Of a stretch of DNA of 64,000 nucleotides, positions 42,136 to 52,596 are shown in pieces. Position numbers and translations under genes: made by a program. Within the stretch, counting starts at the first letter, position 1. Every line of letters starts with the position of its first letter. The notes under the pieces are model-generated. The model was not told the DNA's origin, searched no databases, and worked only from the letters and a program-made list of their open reading frames with translations. The stretch is from Vibrio algicola (GTDB lineage Bacteria > Pseudomonadota > Gammaproteobacteria > Enterobacterales > Vibrionaceae), in contig NZ_CP045699.1 in NCBI RefSeq assembly GCF_009601765.2, forward strand, positions 2,294,001 to 2,358,000, given 5' to 3'.

Positions 42136-43254
42136 CTAACTCACCTGACGTCGACTGGCTCGCTTGGGTTTGTTGTATACCACGCAGAAATTGCCACGGC
42201 GGGTGCGGCATTTTGAGCAGTGCTCACATTGAACTGGGGTGCGATCGCCAGACTGCCAACGCTTGATTAAATGCGGTTCCGATAACAATGGGCGCGATAA
42301 TGCAAAAGCGGCAATGTTCGAGGTTTGAGCGATGTGCTCAATAGTATCTAGGTTACTCAAGCCGCCAACGGTGATCACTGGCACCTCGACTTGCTTACTG
42401 ATCACGCGGCCAAATTCAGAGAAATAGCCTTCTTCAGGAATAAGATAACCATCGACCTTTTCGCCCACCCTCTTTTGCGCGCTACCGTGAATATTGCCGG
42501 ATATCTCTAAGCCATCGACGCCAATATCGGCCAGTTTTTGACAAATAATTTGAGTGTCATCAAAGGTTAATCCACCCTCGAAAAAGTCACTGGCGGTCAG
42601 TTTGATTAAAACAGGAAAGTCATCGCCAACTTGGACACGAATAGCATGATAAGTTTCAATTAAAAAACGCATTCGGTTTTCGAGACTGCCACCATATTGG
42701 TCGCTGCGTTGATTGTAATACGGGCTTAAAAATTGATTGATTAAATATGAGTGAGCAGCATGAATTTCGACCCCATCAAATCCTGCAGATTGAGCGCGAC
42801 GACTGGCTTGGGCAAAGGCATCAATCACATGATCAATGTCCGATTGAGTCATGGCTTTACCTTGGGTTTTAGTGCCACGCTCTGGAATGTCACTCGGCGC
42901 AAAGATAATACGCTCACCAACGTTATGAGTGGTTTTAGTGCCGCCATAGGCCAACTGCATCACGATCTTGCTACCATGATGGTGCATCAGTTCAGTTAGC
43001 GGTTGGTAATCGGCGATAAAGCTATCGTTATACATGCCCATCATGCCAGCATTGGGTTTCTCATCCGCTAGAATATTGGCGTAACCGGTAATGATTAATC
43101 CCACCTCACCTTCTGCCAGTTTTCGATAGACCTCTAACAAGGGTTCGGTCATATAACCGGTTTGTGTCGCCATATTTTCCCAAGTGGCACTGCGGATAAA
43201 ACGGTTTTTTAGGATCATCGATCCGATTGAATAAGATTCAAATAAATTGCTCAA
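42136..43254 (-). CDS. NADH:flavin oxidoreductase (Old Yellow Enzyme family)
   Basis: A 372-residue FMN TIM barrel. OYE landmarks: RFIRSATWENMATQTGYMT, VMQLAYGG, HAAHSYLINQFLSPYYNQRSDQYGGSLENRMRF, and ITVGGL near the C-terminus. Three cysteines near the end (CEHCSKC) resemble a metal or cluster site. Start set at TTG 43252-43254, 6 nt after AAGG; a longer frame reaches 43335. The substrate cannot be told. Confidence 0.82.
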   Translation of the reverse strand: MSNLFESYSIGSMILKNRFIRSATWENMATQTGYMTEPLLEVYRKLAEGEVGLIITGYANILADEKPNAGMMGMYNDSFIADYQPLTELMHHHGSKIVMQLAYGGTKTTHNVGERIIFAPSDIPERGTKTQGKAMTQSDIDHVIDAFAQASRRAQSAGFDGVEIHAAHSYLINQFLSPYYNQRSDQYGGSLENRMRFLIETYHAIRVQVGDDFPVLIKLTASDFFEGGLTFDDTQIICQKLADIGVDGLEISGNIHGSAQKRVGEKVDGYLIPEEGYFSEFGRVISKQVEVPVITVGGLSNLDTIEHIAQTSNIAAFALSRPLLSEPHLIKRWQSGDRTPVQCEHCSKCRTRRGNFCVVYNKPKRASRRQVS

Positions 43255-43515
43255 GTGACACCTTGGATGGTTAACGAAAAGAGAAAGGGCTGCGAGAATA
43301 GAGCGCAATCTATTAACTGTAAAGCTCAGTCTCAACTCTTTTCATCGCGGTTTGATTTTGATCATTTCTACCACACATATTCAACCTTGTTTAAACATGC
43401 ATCAAAACCAAGCCCCGAAACCGAACACTAGAACAGCCATTTAGACGTCTAGACATTGACATGTCCATTAACAAGCTTTATTCTGCGCGCCTTGTCATTT
43501 TTTATGTGGTGCACC

Positions 43516-44901
43516 ATGTCTCACGCTTCATCTGATCACTCTGCGTCTACTGACACGCCAACATCTTCTCCATTGGCTTTATTGCCATTGGGGTTATTTC
43601 TCAGCTTATTTATTGGGGTTGGCGCTTATCTGACTTATCAAGGGGTGGATTTTGCCTTCTATCAATTACCCGCTCCGATCGCGACTCTGCCTGCTATTAT
43701 CGTCGCTATCATCTTAAGTAAAGAAAAGCTCAATAAAGCGATTGAGCAATTTTTGCGTGGCGTTGGGCACCCCGATATTATTGCCATGTGTATGATTTAT
43801 TTATTGGCTGGTGCATTTGCCGCGGTTGCTAAAGCTTCTGGTGGCGTCGATGCAACGGTTAATCTGGGCTTATCTTTATTGCCAACCAGTATGATCTTGC
43901 CGGGCATATTTTTAATTTCGGCTTTTATTGCTACCGCGATGGGCACTTCTATGGGCACGATTGCGGCAGTAGGCCCTGTGGCATTAGGCATTGCTCAATC
44001 GGCTGGAATGAGTTTGCCACTGACTGCCGGCGTGGTGTTAAGCGGCGCAATGTTTGGCGACAATTTATCCATCATCTCAGACACCACCATTGCTGCCACT
44101 CGTTCGCAAGGTTGTGAAATGAAAGATAAATTTCGTGAAAACATCCGTATTGCATTGCCTGCAGCTCTTATTGCTTTGGTGATATTTGCGTTTAGCAGCA
44201 CCGCCACCCAAACCCCACCGACCGAAGCGGTTGAATGGTTGAAGATTATTCCCTATTTAGCGATTTTAATTTTGGCTGTCTCAGGAGTAAATGTATTTGC
44301 GGTGTTAACTTTAGGGATTATTTTAGCCGCCGGAGTGAGCTTATTTTCCGTCACCGATTACTCCCTAACCCATCTTGGCAAAGATATTTACGCCGGCTTT
44401 GGCAATATGCAGGAAATCTTTTTGCTCTCCATGTTAATTGGCGGTTTGAGTGAGTTAATGCGTCAGCAAGGTGGGTTAAGCTTTTTAACTCAATTGGTGA
44501 GCAAAATTATTCATAAATTTGGCAGCCATCATTCAGCGCAGGCGAATTCTCGTGCCAGTGAAGTGGGTATTGCCAGTTTAGTATCATTAACCAATATTTG
44601 TACCGCGAATAATACCGTGGCGATCATTGTGTCGGGCAGTGTGGCGCGTCAATTAGCGGAAGAAAATAATGTCTCGGCCAAACGTTCAGCTAGCTTGTTG
44701 GATATTTTTTCTTGCGTGATGCAAGGTCTTCTACCTTATGGCGCACAAGTGTTATTACTCGGTTCGGTATTTGGTTTATCGCCGCTGCAAGTGGTGGCTA
44801 ATTCTTATTATTGCATGTTACTGGCGCTGACCGCTTTGGTATCTATTTTCTTAAAGCATCAAGGGCGTAAAAAATCAACGTCGCAACAAGCCCAATCGTA
44901 A
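43516..44901 (+). CDS. NhaC family Na+/H+ antiporter
   Basis: A 461-residue membrane protein with about 11 helices. The NhaC pattern is visible in MGTSMGTIAAVGPVALGIA, SGAMFGDNLSIISDTTIAATRSQGC and NICTANNTVAIIVSG. Likely exchanges Na+ (or an organic solute) for protons in a salt-adapted host. The ATG at 43516 is preferred; the frame opens at 43456. Stands alone. Confidence 0.85.
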   Translation: MSHASSDHSASTDTPTSSPLALLPLGLFLSLFIGVGAYLTYQGVDFAFYQLPAPIATLPAIIVAIILSKEKLNKAIEQFLRGVGHPDIIAMCMIYLLAGAFAAVAKASGGVDATVNLGLSLLPTSMILPGIFLISAFIATAMGTSMGTIAAVGPVALGIAQSAGMSLPLTAGVVLSGAMFGDNLSIISDTTIAATRSQGCEMKDKFRENIRIALPAALIALVIFAFSSTATQTPPTEAVEWLKIIPYLAILILAVSGVNVFAVLTLGIILAAGVSLFSVTDYSLTHLGKDIYAGFGNMQEIFLLSMLIGGLSELMRQQGGLSFLTQLVSKIIHKFGSHHSAQANSRASEVGIASLVSLTNICTANNTVAIIVSGSVARQLAEENNVSAKRSASLLDIFSCVMQGLLPYGAQVLLLGSVFGLSPLQVVANSYYCMLLALTALVSIFLKHQGRKKSTSQQAQS

Positions 44902-45059
44902 TTGCAGCCGCAAAAAATTCCGTTCTTCCATATTTTGATGGAGAGAAAAGGACATGGATGTTCTTTTCCCAGTGCCCACGGACGGTTTAAACGTCTGTTA
45001 GCAATCAATAATATGGTTAGAAGCTTAGTGGTAATAAACCTAGGATAGCCATATTCGCT
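44902..45059. other. intergenic hairpin region after nhaC-type gene
   Basis: 158 bp with an imperfect hairpin GAAAAG-ACAT/ATGT-CTTTTC at about 44947-44969. Looks like a distant relative of the palindromic repeats further right, or the terminator between the two converging genes. Confidence 0.35.
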
Positions 45060-45593
45060 TTATTTGTTTCTCGCTTCCGTTTCAAGCAACCCTTGCTTCA
45101 CTTCTACCCCACCCGCGTAACCAGTCAATTTGCCGTTTTTACCTATCACTCGATGACATGGCACAATAATCGAAATCGGATTTTTACCATTGGCCAAACC
45201 AACCGCGCGCACCGCTTTAGGGTTGCCGATAGCATTTGCAATGTCTTGGTAGCTACAAGTTTCACCATAAGGGATGTCAGTAAGAGCTTGCCAAACTTGT
45301 TGCTGAAAAGCGGTTCCGGTTGCCGCCAGTGGCAAATCAAATTGGGCTCGTTGACCGCTAAAGTATTGTTCAAGCTGCAACACGGTTTGCGCCAAGATAG
45401 CTTGAGGCGGAAGAGCTGTTTGTAATTGATCACCAGCCACATACTCACCAAGCTGATCCGGTTTAGTGGTATAAGTGGCTAACCACAGCCCCAATAAACC
45501 TTGCGAATTCGATTGAATGCTTAACTCACCATACGGGCTTGGCATGGTGGTAAACACGGTCTTTTCAGTCTCTGATGTTTGAGTTTTGAGCAT
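45060..45593 (-). CDS. ogt: methylated-DNA--protein cysteine methyltransferase
   Basis: A 177-residue suicide repair protein that moves alkyl groups from O6-alkylguanine to its active cysteine in IIVPCHRVIG. N-terminal domain 1-90, C-terminal catalytic domain 90-177 with GNPKAVRAVGLANGKNP. Ogt rather than Ada because no AraC or Ada N-domain is fused. An ATG two codons upstream is also possible. Confidence 0.92.
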   Translation of the reverse strand: MLKTQTSETEKTVFTTMPSPYGELSIQSNSQGLLGLWLATYTTKPDQLGEYVAGDQLQTALPPQAILAQTVLQLEQYFSGQRAQFDLPLAATGTAFQQQVWQALTDIPYGETCSYQDIANAIGNPKAVRAVGLANGKNPISIIVPCHRVIGKNGKLTGYAGGVEVKQGLLETEARNK

Positions 45594-45783
45594 TATCATT
45601 TCTCATTTCGTTGGCTATTCACAAAAGATAGCATAATCACTCCCAACATCTGCCATTCAAATCTTATTTCGGTTGTGGTATTCTTCGCCACCCTTTTTAT
45701 TCTTACCCTGACTCGATCATTGATAATTTTGATATTGGCGAGCGAGGAAGAAATAAAACAACCTCAACAAAAGTGAATCGACC

Positions 45784-46410
45784 ATGATCGGCAAAGGTAC
45801 TCTTTATATCGTTTCCGCCCCAAGTGGTGCTGGTAAATCGAGCTTAATTTCAGCCATGTTAGAGCGCAATCCTAACTACGCAATGAAAGTGTCTGTATCT
45901 CATACCACCCGCGATCAACGCCCTGGTGAAGAAGATGGTTTGCATTACCACTTTGTCGAAAAAGACCATTTTGTTGAGTTAATGAATCAAGGCGTATTCC
46001 TTGAGCATGCTGAAGTCTTTGGCAACTATTACGGCACTTCTCAAGTGTGGATTGAAGAAACCTTAAATAAAGGCATTGATGTCTTTTTGGATATTGATTG
46101 GCAAGGGGCGCGTCAAATTCGCCAGCAAATGCCACAAGCCAAAGGTATCTTCATTTTACCGCCGTCAAATGGTGAATTAGAGCGTCGTTTGAATACCCGT
46201 GGGCAAGATAGTGAAGAGATCATTGCTGGCCGCATGAGCAAAGCAAAATCCGAAATTTCCCACTACAATGAATATGATTATTTGATCATAAATGATGACT
46301 TTGATGCCGCATTAATGGATTTTAAAGCCATAATTCGCGCAGAGCGTCTAAAACAAGATAAACAAGCGGTTAAGTTCAACGGCATGTTAAAAGCTTTACT
46401 GTCTGAATAA
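45784..46410 (+). CDS. gmk: guanylate kinase
   Basis: A 208-residue enzyme converting GMP and ATP to GDP and ADP. P-loop [11 protein letters not shown] (residues 9-19) and GMP-binding [21 protein letters not shown] are intact. Followed by rpoZ and spoT, a conserved cluster tied to guanine nucleotide and ppGpp metabolism. Confidence 0.97.
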   Translation: MIGKGTLYIVSAPSGAGKSSLISAMLERNPNYAMKVSVSHTTRDQRPGEEDGLHYHFVEKDHFVELMNQGVFLEHAEVFGNYYGTSQVWIEETLNKGIDVFLDIDWQGARQIRQQMPQAKGIFILPPSNGELERRLNTRGQDSEEIIAGRMSKAKSEISHYNEYDYLIINDDFDAALMDFKAIIRAERLKQDKQAVKFNGMLKALLSE

Positions 46411-46485
46411 TAAGCGTTTTTAAGCTATATTCAGCCAGAAAAATAACAACCCGTCTTATTGCTAGGATCTCTCGCGCTAAGACTG

Positions 46486-46491
46486 TATAAT
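46486..46491 (+). promoter_or_regulatory. possible rpoZ -10 box
   Basis: TATAAT in the 121-bp gmk-rpoZ gap, preceded by TG (TGTATAAT context), about 40 bp before rpoZ. No good -35 at 17 bp is seen, so it may work as an extended -10. Confidence 0.4.
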
Positions 46492-46531
46492 TTCACGTCA
46501 TTATAAATAAATTTTACTAATTGGAGTCATC

Positions 46532-46804
46532 ATGGCACGCGTAACTGTTCAAGACGCTGTTGAAAAAGTCGGTAATCGTTTCGACCTAGTTCTTATTGCG
46601 GCTCGCCGCGCACGTCAAATGCAAACTGGCAACAAAGATGCATTGGTTCCTGAAGAAAATGATAAAACAACCGTGATCGCATTACGCGAAATCGAAGAAG
46701 GTTTGATCACTAAAGACGTATTAGACACCCGTGAACGCCAAGAGCAGCAAGAGCAAGACGCTGCTGAACTTGCCGCAGTAAGCAGCATCGTTCACAACCG
46801 TTAA
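46532..46804 (+). CDS. rpoZ: RNA polymerase omega subunit
   Basis: A 90-residue omega ([30 protein letters not shown]). It aids RNAP assembly and forms part of a ppGpp binding site. The start follows TTGGAG. It is 26 bp upstream of spoT. Confidence 0.97.
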   Translation: MARVTVQDAVEKVGNRFDLVLIAARRARQMQTGNKDALVPEENDKTTVIALREIEEGLITKDVLDTRERQEQQEQDAAELAAVSSIVHNR

Positions 46805-46830
46805 TATTTCAACCATCTGGGCGGATCACA

Positions 46831-48963
46831 TTGCATCTATTTGAAAGTTTAAAAGCCGTAGCCCAAGAGTATTTGTCAGAGCCTCAACTTGAGACTCTGC
46901 GTGATGCTTATATCGTGGCTAAAAATGCTCACGAAGGCCAATTCCGCTCGAGTGGTGAACCTTATATCATTCACCCCGTTGCGGTTGCTCGGATCTTGGC
47001 TGAAATGCGCCTTGATGACGAAACTTTAATGGCGGCCCTGCTGCATGATGTAATCGAAGATACTGAGGTCTCGAAACAAGATCTCGCCGCCCAGTTTGGT
47101 GAAACCGTTGCAGAGTTAGTTGATGGGGTGTCAAAACTCGATAAACTAAAATTCCGTGACCGCAAAGAAGCCCAAGCCGAAAACTTCCGAAAAATGGTCT
47201 TAGCCATGGTGCAAGACATTCGGGTGATTTTAATTAAGCTGGCTGACCGTACTCACAATATGCGCACGTTAGGAGCTCTTCGCCCAGATAAACGTCGCCG
47301 CATTGCGCGTGAAACCTTAGAAATTTTCTCTCCCCTTGCCCACCGTTTAGGTATCCACAATATTAAAACTGAACTAGAAGAGTTAGGTTTTGAAGCGTTA
47401 TACCCAAATCGTTATCGCGTACTCAAAGAAGTGGTGAAAGCAGCGCGTGGCAACCGTAAAGAAATGATCCAGCGTATTCACAGCGAAATTGAAGGCCGTC
47501 TTGACGATTTTGGCTTAGAGTTTCGAGTATTAGGTCGAGAAAAAAATCTCTATTCTATCTACAATAAAATGCGCACTAAAGAGCAGCGATTCCATACTAT
47601 TATGGATATTTATGCCTTCCGCGTTATTGTCGATTCGGCCGATACTTGTTATCGAGTATTAGGCCAAGTACATAACTTGTACAAGCCTCGCCCAAGCCGC
47701 ATGAAAGATTATATTGCGGTACCGAAAGCGAATGGATATCAATCCTTGCACACCTCAATGGTAGGCCCACACGGGGTCCCGGTTGAAGTGCAAATTCGCA
47801 CCGAAGATATGGATCAAATGGCCGACAAAGGTGTGGCAGCGCACTGGTCTTATAAAGCCAATGGTGAAATATCGGGTACCACGGCGCAAATTAAAGCCCA
47901 ACGTTGGATGCAAAGCCTGCTTGAGCTGCAACAAAGTGCCGGTAACTCATTTGAATTTATTGAAAACGTAAAATCGGATCTCTTCCCAGATGAGATTTTC
48001 GTGTTTACCCCGAAAGGTCGCATTGTTGAATTACCGGCTGGTGCTACCGCGGTCGATTTTGCTTACGCAGTGCATACCGATGTGGGTCATACTTGTGTCG
48101 GTGCGCGCGTTGATCGCAGCCCTTACCCACTCAGTAAAGATCTTAAAAATGGTCAAACCATTGAGATCATTAGTGCTCCTGGCGCTCGTCCCAATGCCGC
48201 GTGGCTTAACTATGTGGTGACTTCTCGTGCTCGTACTAAGATCCGTCAAGTACTGAAAACCATGCGCCGTGAAGAATCGATCGCCTTAGGTCGTCGCTTG
48301 CTTCATCACGCACTAGGTGAATTCTCGCTGGCCGATATTACCCCTGAAAATATCAATCACGTTCTATCTGATCTGCGTTTAGAGTCTGTCACCGATCTCT
48401 TGGCCGATATTGGTCTAGGCGAACTAATGAGCGTCGTGATCGCGCGTCGCTTATTAGGCAATGCCGATCAACTGACCGAAGTGAAAACCTTCGATAAAGA
48501 CGGTAATCCAACCATTAATAATAAGTTGGCGATCCGTGGCGCAGAAGGCATTTTATTAACTTACGCCAAATGTTGTCACCCAATTCCTGGCGACGATATT
48601 ATTGCGCACGTTTCTCCTGGTCGCGGCTTAGTGGTACACCGTGAAACCTGTCCAAACGTGCGTGGATATCAAAAAGAACCAGATCGCTACATGAGCGTGG
48701 AATGGTCGAAAGATTTTGAGCAAGAATTTATCTCTGAAATTAAAGTCGATATGCAAAATAGCCAGGGGGCATTAGCCGATCTTACCAATGTTATTTCTTC
48801 CACTGGCTCGAATATCCACGGTATTGCCACCGAAGAAAAAGATGGCCGCTTGTATACCGTGACCTTATTGCTGACCGCCAAAGACCGCGTGCATTTAGCC
48901 AGTATTATGAAGCGCATCCGCGTTATGCCACACACACTGAAAGTGCGTCGCGCTCGCAATTAA
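46831..48963 (+). CDS. spoT: bifunctional (p)ppGpp synthase/hydrolase SpoT
   Basis: A 710-residue stringent-response enzyme. HD hydrolase domain with LLHDVIEDT near residue 70, synthetase domain (IMDIYAFRVIV), TGS domain (FVFTPKGRIVELPAGATAVDFAYAVHTDVG near 390), zinc-finger-like helical part (KCCHPIPGD) and C-terminal ACT. It starts with TTG, as E. coli spoT does. The trmH and recG genes that often follow are absent. Confidence 0.97.
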   Translation: MHLFESLKAVAQEYLSEPQLETLRDAYIVAKNAHEGQFRSSGEPYIIHPVAVARILAEMRLDDETLMAALLHDVIEDTEVSKQDLAAQFGETVAELVDGVSKLDKLKFRDRKEAQAENFRKMVLAMVQDIRVILIKLADRTHNMRTLGALRPDKRRRIARETLEIFSPLAHRLGIHNIKTELEELGFEALYPNRYRVLKEVVKAARGNRKEMIQRIHSEIEGRLDDFGLEFRVLGREKNLYSIYNKMRTKEQRFHTIMDIYAFRVIVDSADTCYRVLGQVHNLYKPRPSRMKDYIAVPKANGYQSLHTSMVGPHGVPVEVQIRTEDMDQMADKGVAAHWSYKANGEISGTTAQIKAQRWMQSLLELQQSAGNSFEFIENVKSDLFPDEIFVFTPKGRIVELPAGATAVDFAYAVHTDVGHTCVGARVDRSPYPLSKDLKNGQTIEIISAPGARPNAAWLNYVVTSRARTKIRQVLKTMRREESIALGRRLLHHALGEFSLADITPENINHVLSDLRLESVTDLLADIGLGELMSVVIARRLLGNADQLTEVKTFDKDGNPTINNKLAIRGAEGILLTYAKCCHPIPGDDIIAHVSPGRGLVVHRETCPNVRGYQKEPDRYMSVEWSKDFEQEFISEIKVDMQNSQGALADLTNVISSTGSNIHGIATEEKDGRLYTVTLLLTAKDRVHLASIMKRIRVMPHTLKVRRARN

Positions 48964-49036
48964 TTCCGCTTTATTATCTTCGGTACTCCTCCTACCTAGT
49001 AGATTGAGTACCGATGGTGATCTTTCCAATCGTTGC

Positions 49037-49142
49037 CATTCCACTTAATATTTACTCAATTTTAATCCGCAAAAAAACGTTGCCCGATCCTTGGTCGCTA
49101 GAAAGTGTACTGTTCTCTCAATATTGAACAGATATTAAATGA
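49037..49142. repeat. dispersed palindromic repeat, copy 1
   Basis: Between spoT and the DUF1338 gene. Shares ATTCCA-TTAATATTT, TCAATTT-AAT-CGC and ATCCTTGGTCGCT in order with the copies at 60048 and 60995, but is the most diverged. Confidence 0.65.
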
Positions 49143-49151
49143 GACTAGCTA

Positions 49152-49973
49152 TTAACTATTAGTACTTTCAAAAATCTTATCGGCCGAAGCAGTCACAAAC
49201 CCTTGATACAATTCCCCCTCTTCCATTTCGCCAATTGGGTAACGTTTAGAGAATTCATAAAATCCTGCCGGAATGGTAAGTCGACCATCGCTAAATTCGA
49301 CCTCAACTAAATCGGCCATGGTCGAAGACTGCTCTAAGCCAACTTCGGGTGAGCCTTTGATCACCCCACCAGCACTGTTCATCACAAAGCTGTGCCACAC
49401 TAAAAAATCATTCATCGGTTTAAGATCGGAAAATCCCGCCAAGTCATTCACACTAACAGTGAAATGATTGGCACCAAAACCATGCGCGGCCACCCAAGCG
49501 GCATATTCACTTTCTTTGGCTAACTGTTGATATTGCTCGATGGTCAGTCGCCAAGGTCGGCCTTGATATAAGAACTCTGCATTATCACTATATTGATTAG
49601 GCAAATCATGAATGAGTTCAGACACGATCTGATTGACTCTCTCGGAACATTGCTCAAGCAGTAACTCACTAATAAATACTTTAGGCAGGCTAGGATCGGG
49701 ATGCTGATAATGATGGGCATACAGCTTTTTGTCGGTGAAATGATACTCACCTTGTTGCTGATAACCGAGCGCAATAAAGTGTTGTGCCAGTTTATCTAAA
49801 CCCAATTTAGCCCCAGAAAACGTACGCAGAGCAATATGGTCATTAATCAGCGGTTTTTCTTTGGTGAGTAACTTTTTCGCTCTCAACAAACTTTTTACTT
49901 TGAGTGCAGAAGGACATAAACGCTCACTGTAATCTAACCAAAAGTGCTCAAATAACGTTTCTACCGCAGACAT
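49152..49973 (-). CDS. DUF1338 family protein
   Basis: A 273-residue protein of the DUF1338 family, which includes HglS/YdcJ 2-oxoadipate dioxygenase/decarboxylases with a vicinal-oxygen-chelate-like fold. NDHIALRTF (His about 46) and GANHFTVSVNDL contribute histidines fitting a metal site. In other vibrios a DUF1338 gene sits beside arginine-succinyltransferase pathway genes, which are missing here. Function is not established. Confidence 0.75.
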   Translation of the reverse strand: MSAVETLFEHFWLDYSERLCPSALKVKSLLRAKKLLTKEKPLINDHIALRTFSGAKLGLDKLAQHFIALGYQQQGEYHFTDKKLYAHHYQHPDPSLPKVFISELLLEQCSERVNQIVSELIHDLPNQYSDNAEFLYQGRPWRLTIEQYQQLAKESEYAAWVAAHGFGANHFTVSVNDLAGFSDLKPMNDFLVWHSFVMNSAGGVIKGSPEVGLEQSSTMADLVEVEFSDGRLTIPAGFYEFSKRYPIGEMEEGELYQGFVTASADKIFESTNS

Positions 49974-50077
49974 ACAAACTCCTACCGCTCCGACAAGAAC
50001 GAGTGGTGATAAAAGGTAATAATTAAGTGTAGTCTACTGTTGTGGTTTGCTTTGAGTTCTAGATCGATAAAGCAGAA

Positions 50078-50117
50078 AATAAAGCCGTTGCCCCGACATA
50101 TCAAGACAAACGGCTTA
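50078..50117 (-). terminator. terminator after argD remnant
   Basis: Minus-strand stem AAGCCGTT/AACGGCTT with a long loop containing GTC/GGGGC, followed by TATTTTC. It lies 46 bp after the remnant's stop and before the DUF1338 gene. Confidence 0.7.
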
Positions 50118-50162
50118 ATGATTTGTTATTAATCGCTTATTATAATAACTAAAGAGACGTTT

Positions 50163-50696
50163 TTAAGGCTTAACTAACGATGCAATAGCATTATCTAACT
50201 GCTGCAAGCCTTGTTCTATTTCTTGCTTAGAGATCACCAAAGATGGGGTAAAACGCACCACATTAGCGCCGGCAACTAATAACAATAAACCATGCTCACC
50301 GGCCGCGATCAGAATATCACGCGCTCGGCCTTGCCAATGTTGATTCAACTCAGCGCCAATTAATAAGCCTTTACCACGAATATCCGCAAACAGATCATAT
50401 TTCTCATTCAGCTTGGCAAGACCTTGCTTAAGCCATTGCTCTCTTTGTTTTACGCCAGCAAGTATGTCAGCTTGTTGAGTAAAATTGACCACCGCTTCAG
50501 CCACGGCGCAGGCTAATGGATTGCCGCCATAAGTAGAACCATGCACACCCACTTTCATGTGTTGGGCTAATTTTGTGGTGGTCAGCATTGCGCCAATAGG
50601 GAAGCCTCCGCCTAACGATTTTGCGGTTGCTAGAATATCAGGTGTTACGCCGAGCCCTTGATAAGCATAGAAATCACCGGTGTTTGCGGCTGCGAA
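50163..50696 (-). pseudogene. argD: 5'-deleted argD/astC aminotransferase
   Basis: Only the C-terminal 177 codons of the PLP-dependent acetylornithine/succinylornithine aminotransferase remain ([37 protein letters not shown]...). The PLP lysine in TAKSLGGG is kept, but about 230 N-terminal residues are gone. Homology starts within a few bases of the pabA stop codon, so a deletion fused the 3' end of argD to pabA. An internal ATG at 50588 could start a 141-residue fragment, not a working enzyme. Confidence 0.9.
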
Positions 50697-50698
50697 AC

Positions 50699-51277
50699 TT
50701 AACGTTTGAGAAAGTTCGCTAAAATTTGATGACCTTGTTCGGTTTTGATCGATTCTGGGTGAAATTGCACCGCATCAATCGGCAAGGTTTTATGCTGATA
50801 ACCCATGATTTCATCCATCTCTCCATTGTCGAGTGTGGTCCAAGCGGTCAGCTCAAAACACGCTGGTAAACTGTCGGTTTGTACCACCAGCGAATGATAA
50901 CGAGTCACGGTTAAAGGATTATTCAGCCCTTTAAATACACTGGTTGCTGTGTGCATGATCGGAGAGGTTTTGCCATGCATGACTTGTCTGGCGCGTATCA
51001 CTTTACCGCCAAACGCTTGTGCAATCGCTTGGTGACCAAGGCAGACACCTAAAATCGGTAACTTGCCAGCAAAGTGCTCGATTGCGGCTAATGAAATGCC
51101 CGCTTCATTCGGGGTGCATGGGCCGGGGGAAATCACTAAGTGAGAGGGCTTTAGTGTCTCAATGCCCGCAATATCAATCTCATCATTACGCACCACTTTG
51201 ACCTCACAACCTAACTCACAAAAGTATTGGTAAAGGTTATAGGTAAATGAATCGTAATTATCGATGATCAGTAGCAT
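50699..51277 (-). CDS. pabA: aminodeoxychorismate synthase glutaminase component
   Basis: A 192-residue class I glutamine amidotransferase giving ammonia to PabB for folate synthesis. Nucleophile Cys in [14 protein letters not shown], and HPES near the C-terminus for His and Glu. PabA is preferred over TrpG from context next to argD and trpS. It ends normally (ANFLKR) right at the deletion junction. Confidence 0.93.
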   Translation of the reverse strand: MLLIIDNYDSFTYNLYQYFCELGCEVKVVRNDEIDIAGIETLKPSHLVISPGPCTPNEAGISLAAIEHFAGKLPILGVCLGHQAIAQAFGGKVIRARQVMHGKTSPIMHTATSVFKGLNNPLTVTRYHSLVVQTDSLPACFELTAWTTLDNGEMDEIMGYQHKTLPIDAVQFHPESIKTEQGHQILANFLKR

Positions 51278-51311
51278 GCAAATCTCGGCAGGTCAGTATT
51301 CAAAATTGAGA

Positions 51312-51346
51312 CAAAAGAAAACCGCCAGATTTTAACGTCTGGCGGT
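51312..51346 (-). terminator. trpS terminator
   Basis: Stem ACCGCCAGA/TCTGGCGGT followed on the minus strand by TTTCTTTT, between trpS and pabA. Confidence 0.9.
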
Positions 51347-51374
51347 CCAAATAGATAGTCGATTTAAGCGGATA

Positions 51375-52397
51375 TTACCAAGATGCGCGATTCACAAACC
51401 CAACTGCTTGATACGCTTTCTTCAGCATAACCGAAGCTCGCTCTGATGCTTTCTCTGCTCCAACTTTCATCACATCATCTAGATAAGCACGATCGGCGCG
51501 GATACGATGATATTCTGCTTGAATAGGCTCAAGCATCGCCACTAATGCTTCACCGACATCTTTCTTAAATGGACCATACATTTCAACACCGGCATATTGC
51601 GCTTCAATTTGTGCGTAGGTTTTACCGGTTGCCGCTGAGTACAAACCCATCAAGTTTGAGATGCCCGCTTTGTTGGCCACATCATGGGCAATGCGTGGTG
51701 GCATTTCAGCATCGGTTTGCGCTTTGTTGATTTTCTTCAAAATGGATTTTGGATCTTCCAACAAAGTGATGACGTTTTTACGGTTATCATCCGACTTAGA
51801 CATCTTCTTAGTCGCATCTTGCAGGCTCATCACGCGGGCATTCTCGGTTGGAATGTACGGCTCTGGAATTTGGAAGATTGGCGCTTCTGGGCTGTAAACA
51901 TTGTTAAAGCGATTAGCAATATCACGCGCTAATTCAAGATGTTGTTTTTGATCGTTACCGACTGGTACTTGATGCGCACCATAAAGCAAAATATCCGCCG
52001 CCATCAACACTGGGTAGGCAAACAAACCGGCATTAACATCGTTGGCATAACGCTGAGATTTATCTTTAAACTGCGTCATGCGGTTCAATTCACCCATTTG
52101 GGTATAACAGTTTAGCAGCCAACCAAGTTGAGCATGTTCCGGTACGTGCGACTGGACAAATAACGTGCTCTTCTTAGGATCAACACCAACCGCAAGACAG
52201 ATTGCTAACGCGTCTAACGTTGCTTCATGCAGCGCTTTCGGATCTTGACGAACCGTGATCGCATGCAGATCAACCACACAATATTGGCAGTCGTAATCAT
52301 CTTGCATTTGTTGCCACTGACGTAGAGCACCCAAGTAGTTACCAATACTCAGTTCACCTGATGGTTGTACACCACTTAATACGATGGGTTTGCTCAT
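51375..52397 (-). CDS. trpS: tryptophanyl-tRNA synthetase
   Basis: A 340-residue class I synthetase. The HIGH-like motif is [12 protein letters not shown] (residues 13-24) and KMSKS is [11 protein letters not shown]. Trp-binding and tRNA regions are full length. Downstream of gph. Confidence 0.97.
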   Translation of the reverse strand: MSKPIVLSGVQPSGELSIGNYLGALRQWQQMQDDYDCQYCVVDLHAITVRQDPKALHEATLDALAICLAVGVDPKKSTLFVQSHVPEHAQLGWLLNCYTQMGELNRMTQFKDKSQRYANDVNAGLFAYPVLMAADILLYGAHQVPVGNDQKQHLELARDIANRFNNVYSPEAPIFQIPEPYIPTENARVMSLQDATKKMSKSDDNRKNVITLLEDPKSILKKINKAQTDAEMPPRIAHDVANKAGISNLMGLYSAATGKTYAQIEAQYAGVEMYGPFKKDVGEALVAMLEPIQAEYHRIRADRAYLDDVMKVGAEKASERASVMLKKAYQAVGFVNRASW

Positions 52398-52596
52398 GCT
52401 GCTTTTTCCTTACGTGTTATATCCCGCTTTGACGATAACGCTAAAAAGGGGCTATAGGATTAAAAGTGAGGGTATACCTTACTTGCGGTATATCTAACAA
52501 AAATGCCCAAATATTTTTATATTCGAGCATTTCAGTTTACTGATCCAAGCGAATTTGGCTAGCGCTTTATCCTTGGATTTGACATCGAAATCGAAT

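Noticed and set aside
50163..50588. Short 141-residue frame as a small independent aminotransferase
   Set aside because: Homology extends upstream of its ATG to the pabA stop, so it is the tail of a deleted argD, not a separate gene.
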